Origin: Clostridia bacterium
GTDB taxonomy: Bacteria; Bacillota; Sulfobacillia; SLMV01
Length of the DNA stretch: 17,979 bases
Assembly: GCA_003554565.1 (NCBI GenBank)
Contig: PWGR01000025.1
Coordinates: 1-17,979 of the forward strand
Reading direction: 5' to 3'
Below, piece after piece: positions 1-7,720 of this stretch. The position numbers and the translations under genes were made by a program. How positions within the stretch are numbered: the first letter of the stretch is position 1; the number at the start of each line of letters is the position of its first letter. The notes under the pieces were generated by a model, which was not told the origin of the DNA, ran no database searches, and was given only the letters and a program-made list of their open reading frames with translations.

Positions 1-2260
1 CAATCTGTGAGGGGCCCAGCACCGTCCGTCCCTTCGGCATCAGATACACCACCAGCTCCCCGTAGTTCTCCAGGTCGGAGCGGCCCGCCGCCCAGGCTAT
101 CATCACGTCGCGGTGCTCGGGCGTAAACGGCATCATGGTCAAAAACTCCAGTTCCTCGCCCACCTGCGGGAGGTTGGCCATGATGTAATACGGGGTCATC
201 CGGCGGGTCTGGCCCCGGAAGGTCTCCTCCGGGAAGGCCCAGAGATCCTCCTTGTTGTAAAAGACCACCGGGTCGGTCATGTGATAGGTCCGAAACATCT
301 CCATCTGCGTCTCGAACAGACCCATCGGGTACCGCACGTGGCTGCTCAGAGTCTCCGGCATCTCCTCCATCGGCTCAAAGAGATCCGGGAAGATGGCTTC
401 GTAGGTCTGGACTATGGCGTCATCCTCATCGAAGATGTAAAAGTCCATGTCGCCGTTGTAGGCATCCACCACCACCTTCACCGAGTTTCTCAGGTAGTTG
501 GTCCTCCGCGTGTACGGCTCGGAATAGGGAAAGCGGGTGGTGTGTGTGTAGGCATCCTGTATCCAGAACAGCCGGTTTTCATCCGTGCAGACCACAATGT
601 AGGGGTCGTCATCCAGCATGAGGAACGGGGCGGCGCGGCGAATCCTGTCCTGCAGGCCTCGGTGGTACATGATGCGCGACTCCGGGTGCAGTGCCGCACT
701 GAGCACCAGGTTGTAGTCACCGAAGCGCAGGGCAAACGCCGATCTCCGCAGCAGTCCCCCCAGGGCGACGCCGCCGGTCCCGTCGTAGTGCATGTATACG
801 TTGGTGTCGCCGGACGGATAATGCAGCTCCGGCTCGTGCGTGTTAGAAATGACGTAATCTTGAGTCATCTCCCCGTAGTAGATGCTGGGATTTTCAACCT
901 GAATATCTATCTCACTTTCCGGCGGGATGTCCCGGATGTACATGTGCGGGAGCCCCTCCTCGGTGAACTCGGCCGCTGGGCTCATGACCACCCCGTGCCC
1001 GTGCGTGTACTGCAGGCGCCGGTTGACCCAGGTCTCTGCCCCCGGGACCTGCGTGTAGTCCAGCTCCCGCGCGGCGATCAGCACCTGCTGGTACTCGCCA
1101 TTGACCATGTACCGGTCCACATCGGCATCGGGGAAATTGTAATACGCCCGGATGGTGTGCAGCTGCCGGTAAGTCTCCAGAAGCGGCTGCCAGTCCCACA
1201 GGCGGACGTTTTCCACCGTATCCATATTTTGTTCCAGCTGTTCCCAGTCCAACGTATCCAGGGCGGCAAACGGCACCTCGGTCACTTCATCCAGCCCGTA
1301 GGCGGTGCGGGTGTAGTCGATGTTGTACTCGATGTAGGGCCGTTCCATCTGAATTTCGTTCGGCTGCACCACCAGGCGCTGAATCGCCGCCGGGTAAGCC
1401 GTACCCAGCCCCACCGACCCGACCAGCATCACCGCTATGGCCGCGTAGAACCACCTTATGTCCCGCGCCTTGATGTACCATAAAGCAATCCCGGCCGCCA
1501 GTACAGAAAGCACCGTCATTATCCTGAACACCGGAAGGTGAGCGTGAACGTCAGTGTAGCCGGCGCCGAATGCCACCCCGCGGGGAGAATACACCAGTTC
1601 GAACGCGTCCAGCCAGTAGCCCCAGGCCTTCAGCAGCAGGTAGCCGGCTATCAGCCCGCCCAGGTGAGCGCGGGCCCGGGGGTGCACGTTGACCCGCCCG
1701 CCCAGGAAGTTGATAGAACCGGCAAAGAAGTAGATAAGCGCCACCACCAGAGCGGTGAGAAGCAGCAGAAAGCCGGCAGAATTAAACACTATGCGGTGGA
1801 CCGGGAGGGTGAAAACGTAAAAGGCCACATCCCTCCCGTGCAGCGGGTCGCTGATGCCGAAGGGGGTCTGGTGTATGAAGCGCAGGAGCGTTTCCCACTC
1901 GGTGGACATCGATATCCCCGTGAGTACTCCGAAGCCCACCGACACCAGGGTGATGATGCGATCAATGATCCGGGGCGCAAACCAGCGTCCGGTGCCCGGC
2001 TCTGCCAGCTGGCCGGACAGATGTATCATGGTCCCGCGCACCAGCTTCAGGTTTATGAAGATGAACAGACCGAACAGCAATCCCGCCGCGAGGCCCAGCA
2101 GAAAACGCGCAGAAAGCACGGTGAAGAAGACGCTGCTTATACCCAGCTCCTCGAACCAGAGAACTTCGGTATAGTAGTAAGCCATTGTGGATGAAAGAAG
2201 CAGAAAAGCGGCCAGGATGCCGACCACTATCCAGATTACCAGCCTGCGCCTCGATCCCAT
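1..2260 (-). CDS. UPF0182 family large membrane protein (3' end beyond the left edge)
   Basis: The frame is open without interruption from an ATG at 2258-2260 to the left edge, giving 753 residues; family members are usually around 900, so the C-terminus is outside the window. The N-terminal 290 residues contain about seven hydrophobic membrane segments (roughly 7-28, 48-72, 100-118, 160-180, 200-218, 245-263, 270-290). A large soluble, presumably extracytoplasmic region follows. The junction carries a UPF0182 hallmark at about 300-325: PNEIQMERPYI followed by N-I-D-Y-T-R-T-A-Y-G-L. The start is supported by GAAGGAAG seven bases upstream. The function of the family is unknown; it is common in Bacillota, Actinobacteria and Cyanobacteria. 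It lies 98 bases downstream of the carboxypeptidase on the same strand and may have its own promoter. Family assignment is strong; no function is inferred. Confidence 0.9.
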   Translation of the reverse strand, partial: MGSRRRLVIWIVVGILAAFLLLSSTMAYYYTEVLWFEELGISSVFFTVLSARFLLGLAAGLLFGLFIFINLKLVRGTMIHLSGQLAEPGTGRWFAPRIIDRIITLVSVGFGVLTGISMSTEWETLLRFIHQTPFGISDPLHGRDVAFYVFTLPVHRIVFNSAGFLLLLTALVVALIYFFAGSINFLGGRVNVHPRARAHLGGLIAGYLLLKAWGYWLDAFELVYSPRGVAFGAGYTDVHAHLPVFRIMTVLSVLAAGIALWYIKARDIRWFYAAIAVMLVGSVGLGTAYPAAIQRLVVQPNEIQMERPYIEYNIDYTRTAYGLDEVTEVPFAALDTLDWEQLEQNMDTVENVRLWDWQPLLETYRQLHTIRAYYNFPDADVDRYMVNGEYQQVLIAARELDYTQVPGAETWVNRRLQYTHGHGVVMSPAAEFTEEGLPHMYIRDIPPESEIDIQVENPSIYYGEMTQDYVISNTHEPELHYPSGDTNVYMHYDGTGGVALGGLLRRSAFALRFGDYNLVLSAALHPESRIMYHRGLQDRIRRAAPFLMLDDDPYIVVCTDENRLFWIQDAYTHTTRFPYSEPYTRRTNYLRNSVKVVVDAYNGDMDFYIFDEDDAIVQTYEAIFPDLFEPMEEMPETLSSHVRYPMGLFETQMEMFRTYHMTDPVVFYNKEDLWAFPEETFRGQTRRMTPYYIMANLPQVGEELEFLTMMPFTPEHRDVMIAWAAGRSDLENYGELVVYLMPKGRTVLGPSQI

Positions 2261-2295
2261 GCAATCACTTCCTTCAATCTACATACTTCAGGCAT

Positions 2296-2325
2296 ATATA
2301 ACCACGATCCGCGCGGTTCGGTAAA
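2296..2325 (-). promoter_or_regulatory. possible promoter for the UPF0182 gene
   Basis: In the 98-base gap upstream of UPF0182 the minus strand reads TTTACC (2320-2325), an 18-base spacer, then TTATAT (2296-2301) in an AT-rich patch that stands out from the GC-rich surroundings. This is a moderate match to a housekeeping promoter. It was judged by eye only. Confidence 0.3.
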
Positions 2326-2349
2326 GAGGAGAAAAGAAACCTGCCGCCG

Positions 2350-2365
2350 CCGGTCCCCTCACCGG
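2350..2365 (-). terminator. weak hairpin at the 3' end of the carboxypeptidase gene
   Basis: ACCGG at 2361-2365 pairs with CCGGT at 2350-2354 around a six-base loop, overlapping the TGA stop of the carboxypeptidase. About ten bases further on, the minus-strand transcript becomes T-rich (TTTCTTTTCTCCTCTTT). The stem is only 5 bp and the T-rich tract is displaced, so termination is uncertain. Confidence 0.2.
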
Positions 2366-3645
2366 AAAAGCCGGGTGAAAAACAGTACTATGCTGTCCCA
2401 CATGCGGCGCCACCAGCCGCCCGGCTCGATCTCCTCTGCCGGGTGCACTGCCGCCTCGGCCAGCAGAACTCGCTCGTCCCCCACATCGTCGTCTTCCTCT
2501 TCTGCATCGGCATCGGGACGCCAGAACACCTGTACACCCCCGGCGGGATCGTCCCGCGAGACCGGCGCTTCCAGCTCATCTGCCAGGTTCGCCTCCAGGT
2601 AAATGTGCTCATACTGTCCCTCGGGCACGGTCACCGCTACATTCTCGGGCTCCGTGCGCAGCCGGACCTCCCTCTCCTGCCCCCGGTACACCCTCATCTC
2701 CGCGGGCAGCACCGGCGTGAGGTCCACCTCGGTCCGGGTGAACGTGTCAAAAGCCCAGTCCAGAAGGCGCTGCGCGTCGGCCTCCCGCGCCTCACTGCCC
2801 TCCTGCTCGGTTATATCCTCTCCCTTACCGACTCCCATAATCACCGCGGCGTAATACTCGTCCCCATCGCGGGCAGTGGCGACGAAATGGTAGCCGGACT
2901 CCGGTGTGTACCCGGTCTTCAGGCCGGTCACCCGGTCGTCGCGGAACAGGAGACCGTTACGGTTGGGCTGTTCTATGCCCTCATGACTGAACCACCTCTC
3001 GGTGGTGATCTCCTCGGCCTCGGGGTAGTTGAGCCAGAAGTGGCGCACCAGCCGGGCCACATCCCGGGGGGTGATCTGCTGCCCCTCCGCGTGCAGACCG
3101 TGGACGGTGTGCAGTACCGTATCCTCCATGCCGATGTCACGGACCAGCTCATTCATCCTGCTGACAAAACTGTCCTCTGTGCCAGAAATGTGCTCGGCCA
3201 CAGCAACACAGGCATCATTGCCGGAGGCCACTATCATACCCCGCATCAGCGTCTCCATGGAAACTTCCGTCCCCGCCTCGATGAACATGTTGGAGCCGGG
3301 GACATTTACGGACCAGGCGCGCTCACTGATCAGGACCTCATCATCCAGACTTATCTCTCCTTCATCCAGCGCCGCGTACGTGAGCGCCAGCGTGACAATC
3401 TTGGACAGAGAGGCCGGGCCGTAGGACTCATCCGGCCTCATTTCGAACAACACTGCTCCACTGTTGATGTCCAGAAGAAGCGCCGACGATGCAGTCAGCC
3501 GCTCCGCGTCGAAGACATGCCCGGGGAACACCACCTTCTCGACATCATATGGTCCCGAGCCCGGCATCCAGGAAGCCGCCACTCCCGCGGGGGCGGCCAC
3601 GACTGCCGTCAGGCACAATATACAGACAATTCCTGTCCACCGCAT
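2359..3645 (-). CDS. D-alanyl-D-alanine carboxypeptidase, peptidase S11 (DacF/PBP5-like)
   Basis: This 428-residue secreted penicillin-binding protein should remove the terminal D-Ala from peptidoglycan stem peptides outside the cytoplasmic membrane. An N-terminal signal peptide (about 1-24) is followed by the catalytic triad motifs: S79-L-S-K82 (SxxK), S141-G-N143 (SxN) and K243-T-G245 (KTG). After about 310 comes a PBP5_C-like beta domain with an unusually acidic loop at 378-391. The last 18 residues (WWRRMW then hydrophobic and Arg residues) look like the amphipathic membrane anchor typical of PBP5-type enzymes. The start was set at 3645 because GGGAGAGGG lies just upstream and the signal peptide begins there. 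The frame is open 21 codons further upstream, but that stretch lacks signal features. Whether it is the vegetative or a sporulation paralogue cannot be told from sequence, so no symbol is given. Confidence 0.93.
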   Translation of the reverse strand: MRWTGIVCILCLTAVVAAPAGVAASWMPGSGPYDVEKVVFPGHVFDAERLTASSALLLDINSGAVLFEMRPDESYGPASLSKIVTLALTYAALDEGEISLDDEVLISERAWSVNVPGSNMFIEAGTEVSMETLMRGMIVASGNDACVAVAEHISGTEDSFVSRMNELVRDIGMEDTVLHTVHGLHAEGQQITPRDVARLVRHFWLNYPEAEEITTERWFSHEGIEQPNRNGLLFRDDRVTGLKTGYTPESGYHFVATARDGDEYYAAVIMGVGKGEDITEQEGSEAREADAQRLLDWAFDTFTRTEVDLTPVLPAEMRVYRGQEREVRLRTEPENVAVTVPEGQYEHIYLEANLADELEAPVSRDDPAGGVQVFWRPDADAEEEDDDVGDERVLLAEAAVHPAEEIEPGGWWRRMWDSIVLFFTRLFR

Positions 3646-3738
3646 ACGCCCTCTCCCTCTCCCCTGGTCTTGTGCATATGGTGGATAGATTTCCCGCAAC
3701 GAAGGCAATTATGTGAAAGCGAATCCGCGTGAACCGGC

Positions 3739-3764
3739 GCCGGCGGGAAAATTACCCCACCGGC
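3739..3764 (-). terminator. hairpin downstream of the guanidino-hydrolase operon
   Basis: Nine bases at 3739-3747 (GCCGGCGGG) pair with 3756-3764 (CCCACCGGC) with one mismatch around an 8-base loop. The structure begins eight bases past the TAA stop of the hydrolase gene. A perfect 10-bp palindrome, CCGGCGCCGG at 3734-3743, overlaps the left arm and could form a competing structure. There is no T-run after the stem, so this is a candidate end for the four-gene transcript but not a classical intrinsic terminator. Confidence 0.35.
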
Positions 3765-3771
3765 ACCTCAA

Positions 3772-4710
3772 TTATCGCACACTGTCTCTGGCCAGAAAAG
3801 CCGTCATGCAGTGGATCCCGCCCCAACCCTTCTGCAGCTCCGAGACATCGAGGGAGATGACCCTTACCCCCGCCTCCTCCAGCTTCGCCTGGGTGCGCAG
3901 ATTTCCGCGCGGCATCACCACCCGGCCGGGTTCGAGACACACAAAATTGCTGGCCATCGTTCTCTTGGCCTCGTGCGGCGAATCGATTTCGATCATGCGG
4001 TACCCGCGCCTCCGGAACACGTCCGCCACCTCAAAGGGGGTCTGCCAGGGGAAGAAGACGCACACGTCCAGATCGGCAATATTGAACAGCCCGTCAATGT
4101 GCGCGTGACCGTACGGAATCTGAAAATATATAAACGTCTGCACGCCCATGCGCCGCAGGACTTCTTCCACCTGCTCGGCGCCCTCGCGATTGGTGCGGTT
4201 GCCCACCCCGATGATGACGGTTTCGGCATCCACCCACATGAGATCTGCCCCTTCAAAGACACCAGTACCGCTGATGGTCCTGATGATCGGCACACCGAGG
4301 GCAGAAAGTGTCCGGGCCACGTACCGCTCCTCCCCGCGCCGGGCGGCCAGTGCCGGACGGCCCACGATGGCGCCCTCCGGGGTCATCGCCACCAGATCGC
4401 GCAGAAACAGCGCATTGGGCTTATGCGGGTCCATGTCCTTTACATAGTGGACGTCCGCACCCCCATCCCGGTAGACCTGCGCCAGGGCGTCATGCTGCCT
4501 CCGGGCCCGGTCGATGTCCATCCGGTCCAGCCAGCGCGCCTCGGACGGGTCGACATCCTCCGCCTCGGGGCCGGGCCGGCGGAGAAGAACCGCCCGCAGT
4601 TTCCCCGTCTCCGAATCGGCGCCCCACGGCCCCCAGTACCGGGGCAGGTCATCGGCAAAATCCGTCTCCAGAGCGAACCACCGCTCCCCCTTGCTCCTCA
4701 GTTCAGTCAC
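3772..4710 (-). CDS. guanidino-group-modifying hydrolase (DDAH / arginine deiminase superfamily)
   Basis: This 312-residue protein belongs to the amidinotransferase/deiminase fold. The expected active-site elements appear in order: F-L-R104-D105, E153-G-A-D156, H204-I-D206-G and G-G-I-H300-C301, the last being the likely nucleophilic cysteine. Spacing of Glu153, His204 and Cys301 resembles that of dimethylarginine dimethylaminohydrolase (Glu, His, Cys) rather than the longer classical arginine deiminase (about 410 residues). Such enzymes attack a guanidinium carbon to give a ureido product plus ammonia or an amine. The GTG start is supported by AAGGGGAGA upstream. The gene starts 12 bases after the aminotransferase stop, so it is the last gene of that transcript. 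The substrate is not identifiable from sequence: arginine, a methylarginine or a guanidino acid are all possible. Confidence 0.85.
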   Translation of the reverse strand: MTELRSKGERWFALETDFADDLPRYWGPWGADSETGKLRAVLLRRPGPEAEDVDPSEARWLDRMDIDRARRQHDALAQVYRDGGADVHYVKDMDPHKPNALFLRDLVAMTPEGAIVGRPALAARRGEERYVARTLSALGVPIIRTISGTGVFEGADLMWVDAETVIIGVGNRTNREGAEQVEEVLRRMGVQTFIYFQIPYGHAHIDGLFNIADLDVCVFFPWQTPFEVADVFRRRGYRMIEIDSPHEAKRTMASNFVCLEPGRVVMPRGNLRTQAKLEEAGVRVISLDVSELQKGWGGIHCMTAFLARDSVR

Positions 4711-4722
4711 AGCGTCTCCCCT

Positions 4723-5925
4723 TCACTTTATGTTCGCTGACACCACTTCGGCTATAGCGCGTATCCCCCGGTCCAGTTCGTCGGGATCGGGATAGCTGAA
4801 CGATAGGCGGAGGTTGTTCCTGCCGCGGTCGTCCGGGAAGAATATGTTCCCGGGCAGGGGATTGGCTCCGGCTTCTGCAATATCCGCAAGGAGCACCGTC
4901 ACATCCACCGACTCGGGCAGGGTCAGCCACAGGAAATAGCCGCCCTCCGGTTCGCTCCAGTCACAGCCATCCGGCATATGCTCCTGCAGCGAGTTGAGGG
5001 CCGCGTCCCGGCGGCTCCGGTAGCCGCGGCATATGTGCCTGATTCTTTCATCCAGGTCGATCTCCCGCAGATACGTCCCTACCATGGCCCGGACGAAGGG
5101 ACCGGTCCCCCCGTCCACCTTGAGTCGATCCGCCTGTTCTATCAGCGGCTCCGGGCCCACGATCCATCCCAGGCGGAAACCTGGCGCCAGGATCTTGGAC
5201 ATGGAGCCCAGGTGCAGCACCCGGTCCGACTCGTCCAGGGCCCGCAGGGAGGGCAGATCCTCCCCATCGTACCTGAGTTCCCCGTAGGCATCGTCCTCCA
5301 CCACCAGGAAATCGTACTCCTCCGCCAGCTCCAGAAGATGCCTGCGGCGCTGCATGCTCATCGTGCTGCCGGCCGGGTTGTGGAAGTTGGGCATGGTGTA
5401 AAGAAACTTCGGACGCACACCGTCCTCCCGCAGCTCCTCGAGTACGCGCTGCAGCTCATCGGTCAGGATCCCGTCCCCGTCCAGGTCCACTCCCCGTATC
5501 TCGGCACCGTAATTACCAAACTCCCGCAGCGCACCCATATACGTGGGCGCCTCCACGAGAATGAGGTCACCAAAGTCCAGCAGAAGGCTGCAGACAGTGG
5601 AGATGGCCTGGGCAGACCCATTGGTGACGAGGATATTGCCCTCTCCCGCCCGCAGGCCGCGCTCGCTGCAGCGGGCGGCGACCAGATCATCGAATTCCTG
5701 CGCCAGGGGACCGCCCCCGTACCTCAGGGCGTCCGCTCCGTCCTCGCGCAGGGCGGTGGCACACGCCTTAATCAAACTGTCAATGGGATAGGAGTCCGGG
5801 TAGGGAAAACCGAAGTTGAGGGGGACCGCATCGGCTGCCCTGTCCCCTCCCCAGCCCGCGGGCTCACCCGCATCCATATTGCGCTGCGCTCGTTTCGAGA
5901 CCAGATCATAATATCGATCTCCCAT
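4723..5925 (-). CDS. PLP-dependent class I/II aminotransferase (LysN/MocR-type fold, no HTH domain)
   Basis: This 400-residue fold-type I aminotransferase shows Y69-G-G-G, H182-N183-P-A-G, D211-D212-A-Y214-G-E and the PLP-lysine motif S241-x-S-K244 followed by A-P-G-F-R-L-G-W. These motifs are characteristic of the 2-aminoadipate / valine-pyruvate / MocR-like group. There is no N-terminal winged-helix domain, so it is an enzyme and not a MocR regulator. The ATG start is preceded by GGGAGGT. It lies 45 bases after the AruI-like gene and 12 bases before the guanidino hydrolase. Its likely job is to transaminate the amino acid whose 2-oxo acid the AruI-like enzyme decarboxylates. Arginine is the attractive candidate from context, but lysine, aminoadipate or a branched-chain substrate cannot be excluded. 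Confidence 0.88.
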   Translation of the reverse strand: MGDRYYDLVSKRAQRNMDAGEPAGWGGDRAADAVPLNFGFPYPDSYPIDSLIKACATALREDGADALRYGGGPLAQEFDDLVAARCSERGLRAGEGNILVTNGSAQAISTVCSLLLDFGDLILVEAPTYMGALREFGNYGAEIRGVDLDGDGILTDELQRVLEELREDGVRPKFLYTMPNFHNPAGSTMSMQRRRHLLELAEEYDFLVVEDDAYGELRYDGEDLPSLRALDESDRVLHLGSMSKILAPGFRLGWIVGPEPLIEQADRLKVDGGTGPFVRAMVGTYLREIDLDERIRHICRGYRSRRDAALNSLQEHMPDGCDWSEPEGGYFLWLTLPESVDVTVLLADIAEAGANPLPGNIFFPDDRGRNNLRLSFSYPDPDELDRGIRAIAEVVSANIK

Positions 5926-5970
5926 GAATAATACCTCCCTGTCAGATACCCGCCCCAGCGGGGAAGTGCT

Positions 5971-7587
5971 TCAAAAATCCACCCTGAATTCGATAATGGT
6001 CGGCCCGTCGGCGGAAAAGGCCTCGTTGAGTGCAGCCGGCAGCTCCGCCGCATCCTCCAGGCGCCGCCCGCGGGCACCGAAGGATTCTGCCATCTGAACG
6101 AAATCGGGATTGACAATGTCACAGCCTATCGCCCGGTCATACCGGGCGCACATGTTCTTGTCCACCACACCATAGCTTTCGTTGTTCATCAGAAGCACCG
6201 CTATCGGCAGGCGGTATTTCACTGCCGTGGCCAGCTCCTGGACGGTGAACATCAGCCCGCCGTCGCCGCAGACGGCCACCACCTGGTGCCCGGGGTTGCC
6301 CATCTTGGCGCCGATGGCCGCCGGCAGTCCCCAACCGAGGGTACCGAAACCCCGGGGGAACAGAAAGGTGTTGGGGGCATAAGCCGGATAAAGGGCGGTG
6401 GCCCGGTAGCAGAGCATGGTCATGTCGCAGACCACCACATCCTGTTCCGCCAGAGACTGGCGCATCACATCGATTATCGCCCGGAGGCCCCCGTCGTCCG
6501 ACGGGTGGGCATCCAGGGCATCCTGCACCTCGGCAATCTCGCTGCGGTAAGAATCGCCTGCGCCCAGTTTCTCCTCAGCCGGAAACTCCCGCAGGCGCCT
6601 CAGCAGGTCCTGACAGAAGATGCGGGCATCGCTGCGGATCTGAAGGGTCGGCCGGTAAAGCTTGTCTCCCCCGGGTGCCTCGAGGTCCACGCGGATCATC
6701 CGCGGCGGAAGATTCACCTTCCCGCCCAGGGTATCGACTACGCCCAGCTCGCTCCCGATCACCAGCACCACATCCCCGGTGGCCACAAAGTCCTGCACCA
6801 CGCGCTCATCGTCACCCCGCAGCCTGCTCCCTATGTTGAGCGGGTGATCCTCCCGCACCACGCCCTTGCCGGCGCAGGTCATGACCACGGCCGCATCGAG
6901 CTCCTCGGCGATCCCGGTAATCTCCTCCGAGGCCCCGGCAGCACCTCCGCCCACCCAGATCAGCGGGCGCTTTGCATCAGCGAGCATCTCGACGGCCTGC
7001 TTCATCTGCGCGGGCGCAGGCTGGAAGGGATCCGCGCACCTGCCGCCGTCATCGAAGGACATCTCCGCCTCCGCCTCCAGGACGTCAGTGGGTATATCTA
7101 TGTGTACGGGCTGGGGGCGATGCGTTCTCAGGTACTCAGAAGCATCGGCTATGGCCTGGGGTATCTCCGCCGGGTCCAGGACGCGCCGGGTCCACGCAGT
7201 GCATCCGTCGGTGACGGACAGCTGGTCCTTCAGCTGGTGCAGCGCCCCGACATCCCGGTCCATGTGCTCGGTGTCGTTCTGGCTGGAAATCAGAAGCACG
7301 GGTGAAGAATCGGAGTAAGCCTGTCCGAGAGCAGTGGTGGCATTGGTGACACCCGGCCCGGTTATGACCAGACAGACGCCAATTCTGCCCGAGACCCTGG
7401 CATATCCATCAGCCATGAACCCGGCGCCGCCCTCGTGCCGGCTCACGACGTGGGTGATCTCGTCCCTGCGCTCGTACAGTTCGTCGTAAATTTCCATGGT
7501 GTGAACCCCGGGAATGCCGAAGACCCGGTCCACTCCCTGGCGGATCAGTGCCTCCACTACTGCCCTTCCTCCGGTCATGCATACCAT
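5971..7587 (-). CDS. thiamine-diphosphate enzyme, AruI-like (2-ketoarginine decarboxylase-type) / acetolactate-synthase family
   Basis: This 538-residue enzyme has the three-domain ThDP-decarboxylase layout. The N-terminal pyrimidine-binding domain carries catalytic Glu52 (R-H-E-G-G-A-G-F-M-A-D-G-Y-A-R); a central domain spans about 190-340; the C-terminal pyrophosphate domain has G441-D-G and N468-N469. The N-terminus reads F-G-I-P-G-V-H-T-M-E-I-Y. From memory this resembles Pseudomonas AruI (5-guanidino-2-oxopentanoate decarboxylase) more than acetolactate synthase, which usually has F-G-Y-P-G-G. No regulatory IlvN-type subunit lies nearby, which also argues against acetolactate synthesis. 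GAGGAGG sits eight bases before the ATG at 7587; an in-frame TTG directly upstream is less well spaced. It is probably cotranscribed with the downstream aminotransferase and guanidino hydrolase. Enzyme class is secure; substrate is inferred. Confidence 0.87.
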   Translation of the reverse strand: MVCMTGGRAVVEALIRQGVDRVFGIPGVHTMEIYDELYERRDEITHVVSRHEGGAGFMADGYARVSGRIGVCLVITGPGVTNATTALGQAYSDSSPVLLISSQNDTEHMDRDVGALHQLKDQLSVTDGCTAWTRRVLDPAEIPQAIADASEYLRTHRPQPVHIDIPTDVLEAEAEMSFDDGGRCADPFQPAPAQMKQAVEMLADAKRPLIWVGGGAAGASEEITGIAEELDAAVVMTCAGKGVVREDHPLNIGSRLRGDDERVVQDFVATGDVVLVIGSELGVVDTLGGKVNLPPRMIRVDLEAPGGDKLYRPTLQIRSDARIFCQDLLRRLREFPAEEKLGAGDSYRSEIAEVQDALDAHPSDDGGLRAIIDVMRQSLAEQDVVVCDMTMLCYRATALYPAYAPNTFLFPRGFGTLGWGLPAAIGAKMGNPGHQVVAVCGDGGLMFTVQELATAVKYRLPIAVLLMNNESYGVVDKNMCARYDRAIGCDIVNPDFVQMAESFGARGRRLEDAAELPAALNEAFSADGPTIIEFRVDF

Positions 7588-7720
7588 CAATGAATCCTCC
7601 TCAGAGTTATGATGTCCTGCTTCCTTCGACGATCAGGGGGTTACACTCGGCTGACACAAGCATCTTATTTCCCCCCGCAAATCGCATGTCCTCCCGGACA
7701 CGAAGGATTGCCCCGGGCCG

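Noticed and set aside
113..1483. Long open frame (456 codons) on the plus strand.
   Set aside because: It is the antisense of the UPF0182 gene, which has clear membrane segments and family motifs on the minus strand. The plus-strand product is His/Val/Arg-rich without motifs.
2443..3732. Long plus-strand open frame across the carboxypeptidase gene.
   Set aside because: Antisense shadow of a gene with all three S11 catalytic motifs; typical of GC-rich DNA.
5971..7587. Annotation as the IlvB acetolactate synthase catalytic subunit.
   Set aside because: No regulatory subunit or other branched-chain biosynthesis gene is adjacent, and the N-terminal G-I-P-G-V-H-T motif fits AruI-like decarboxylases better. 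The broader family remains possible.
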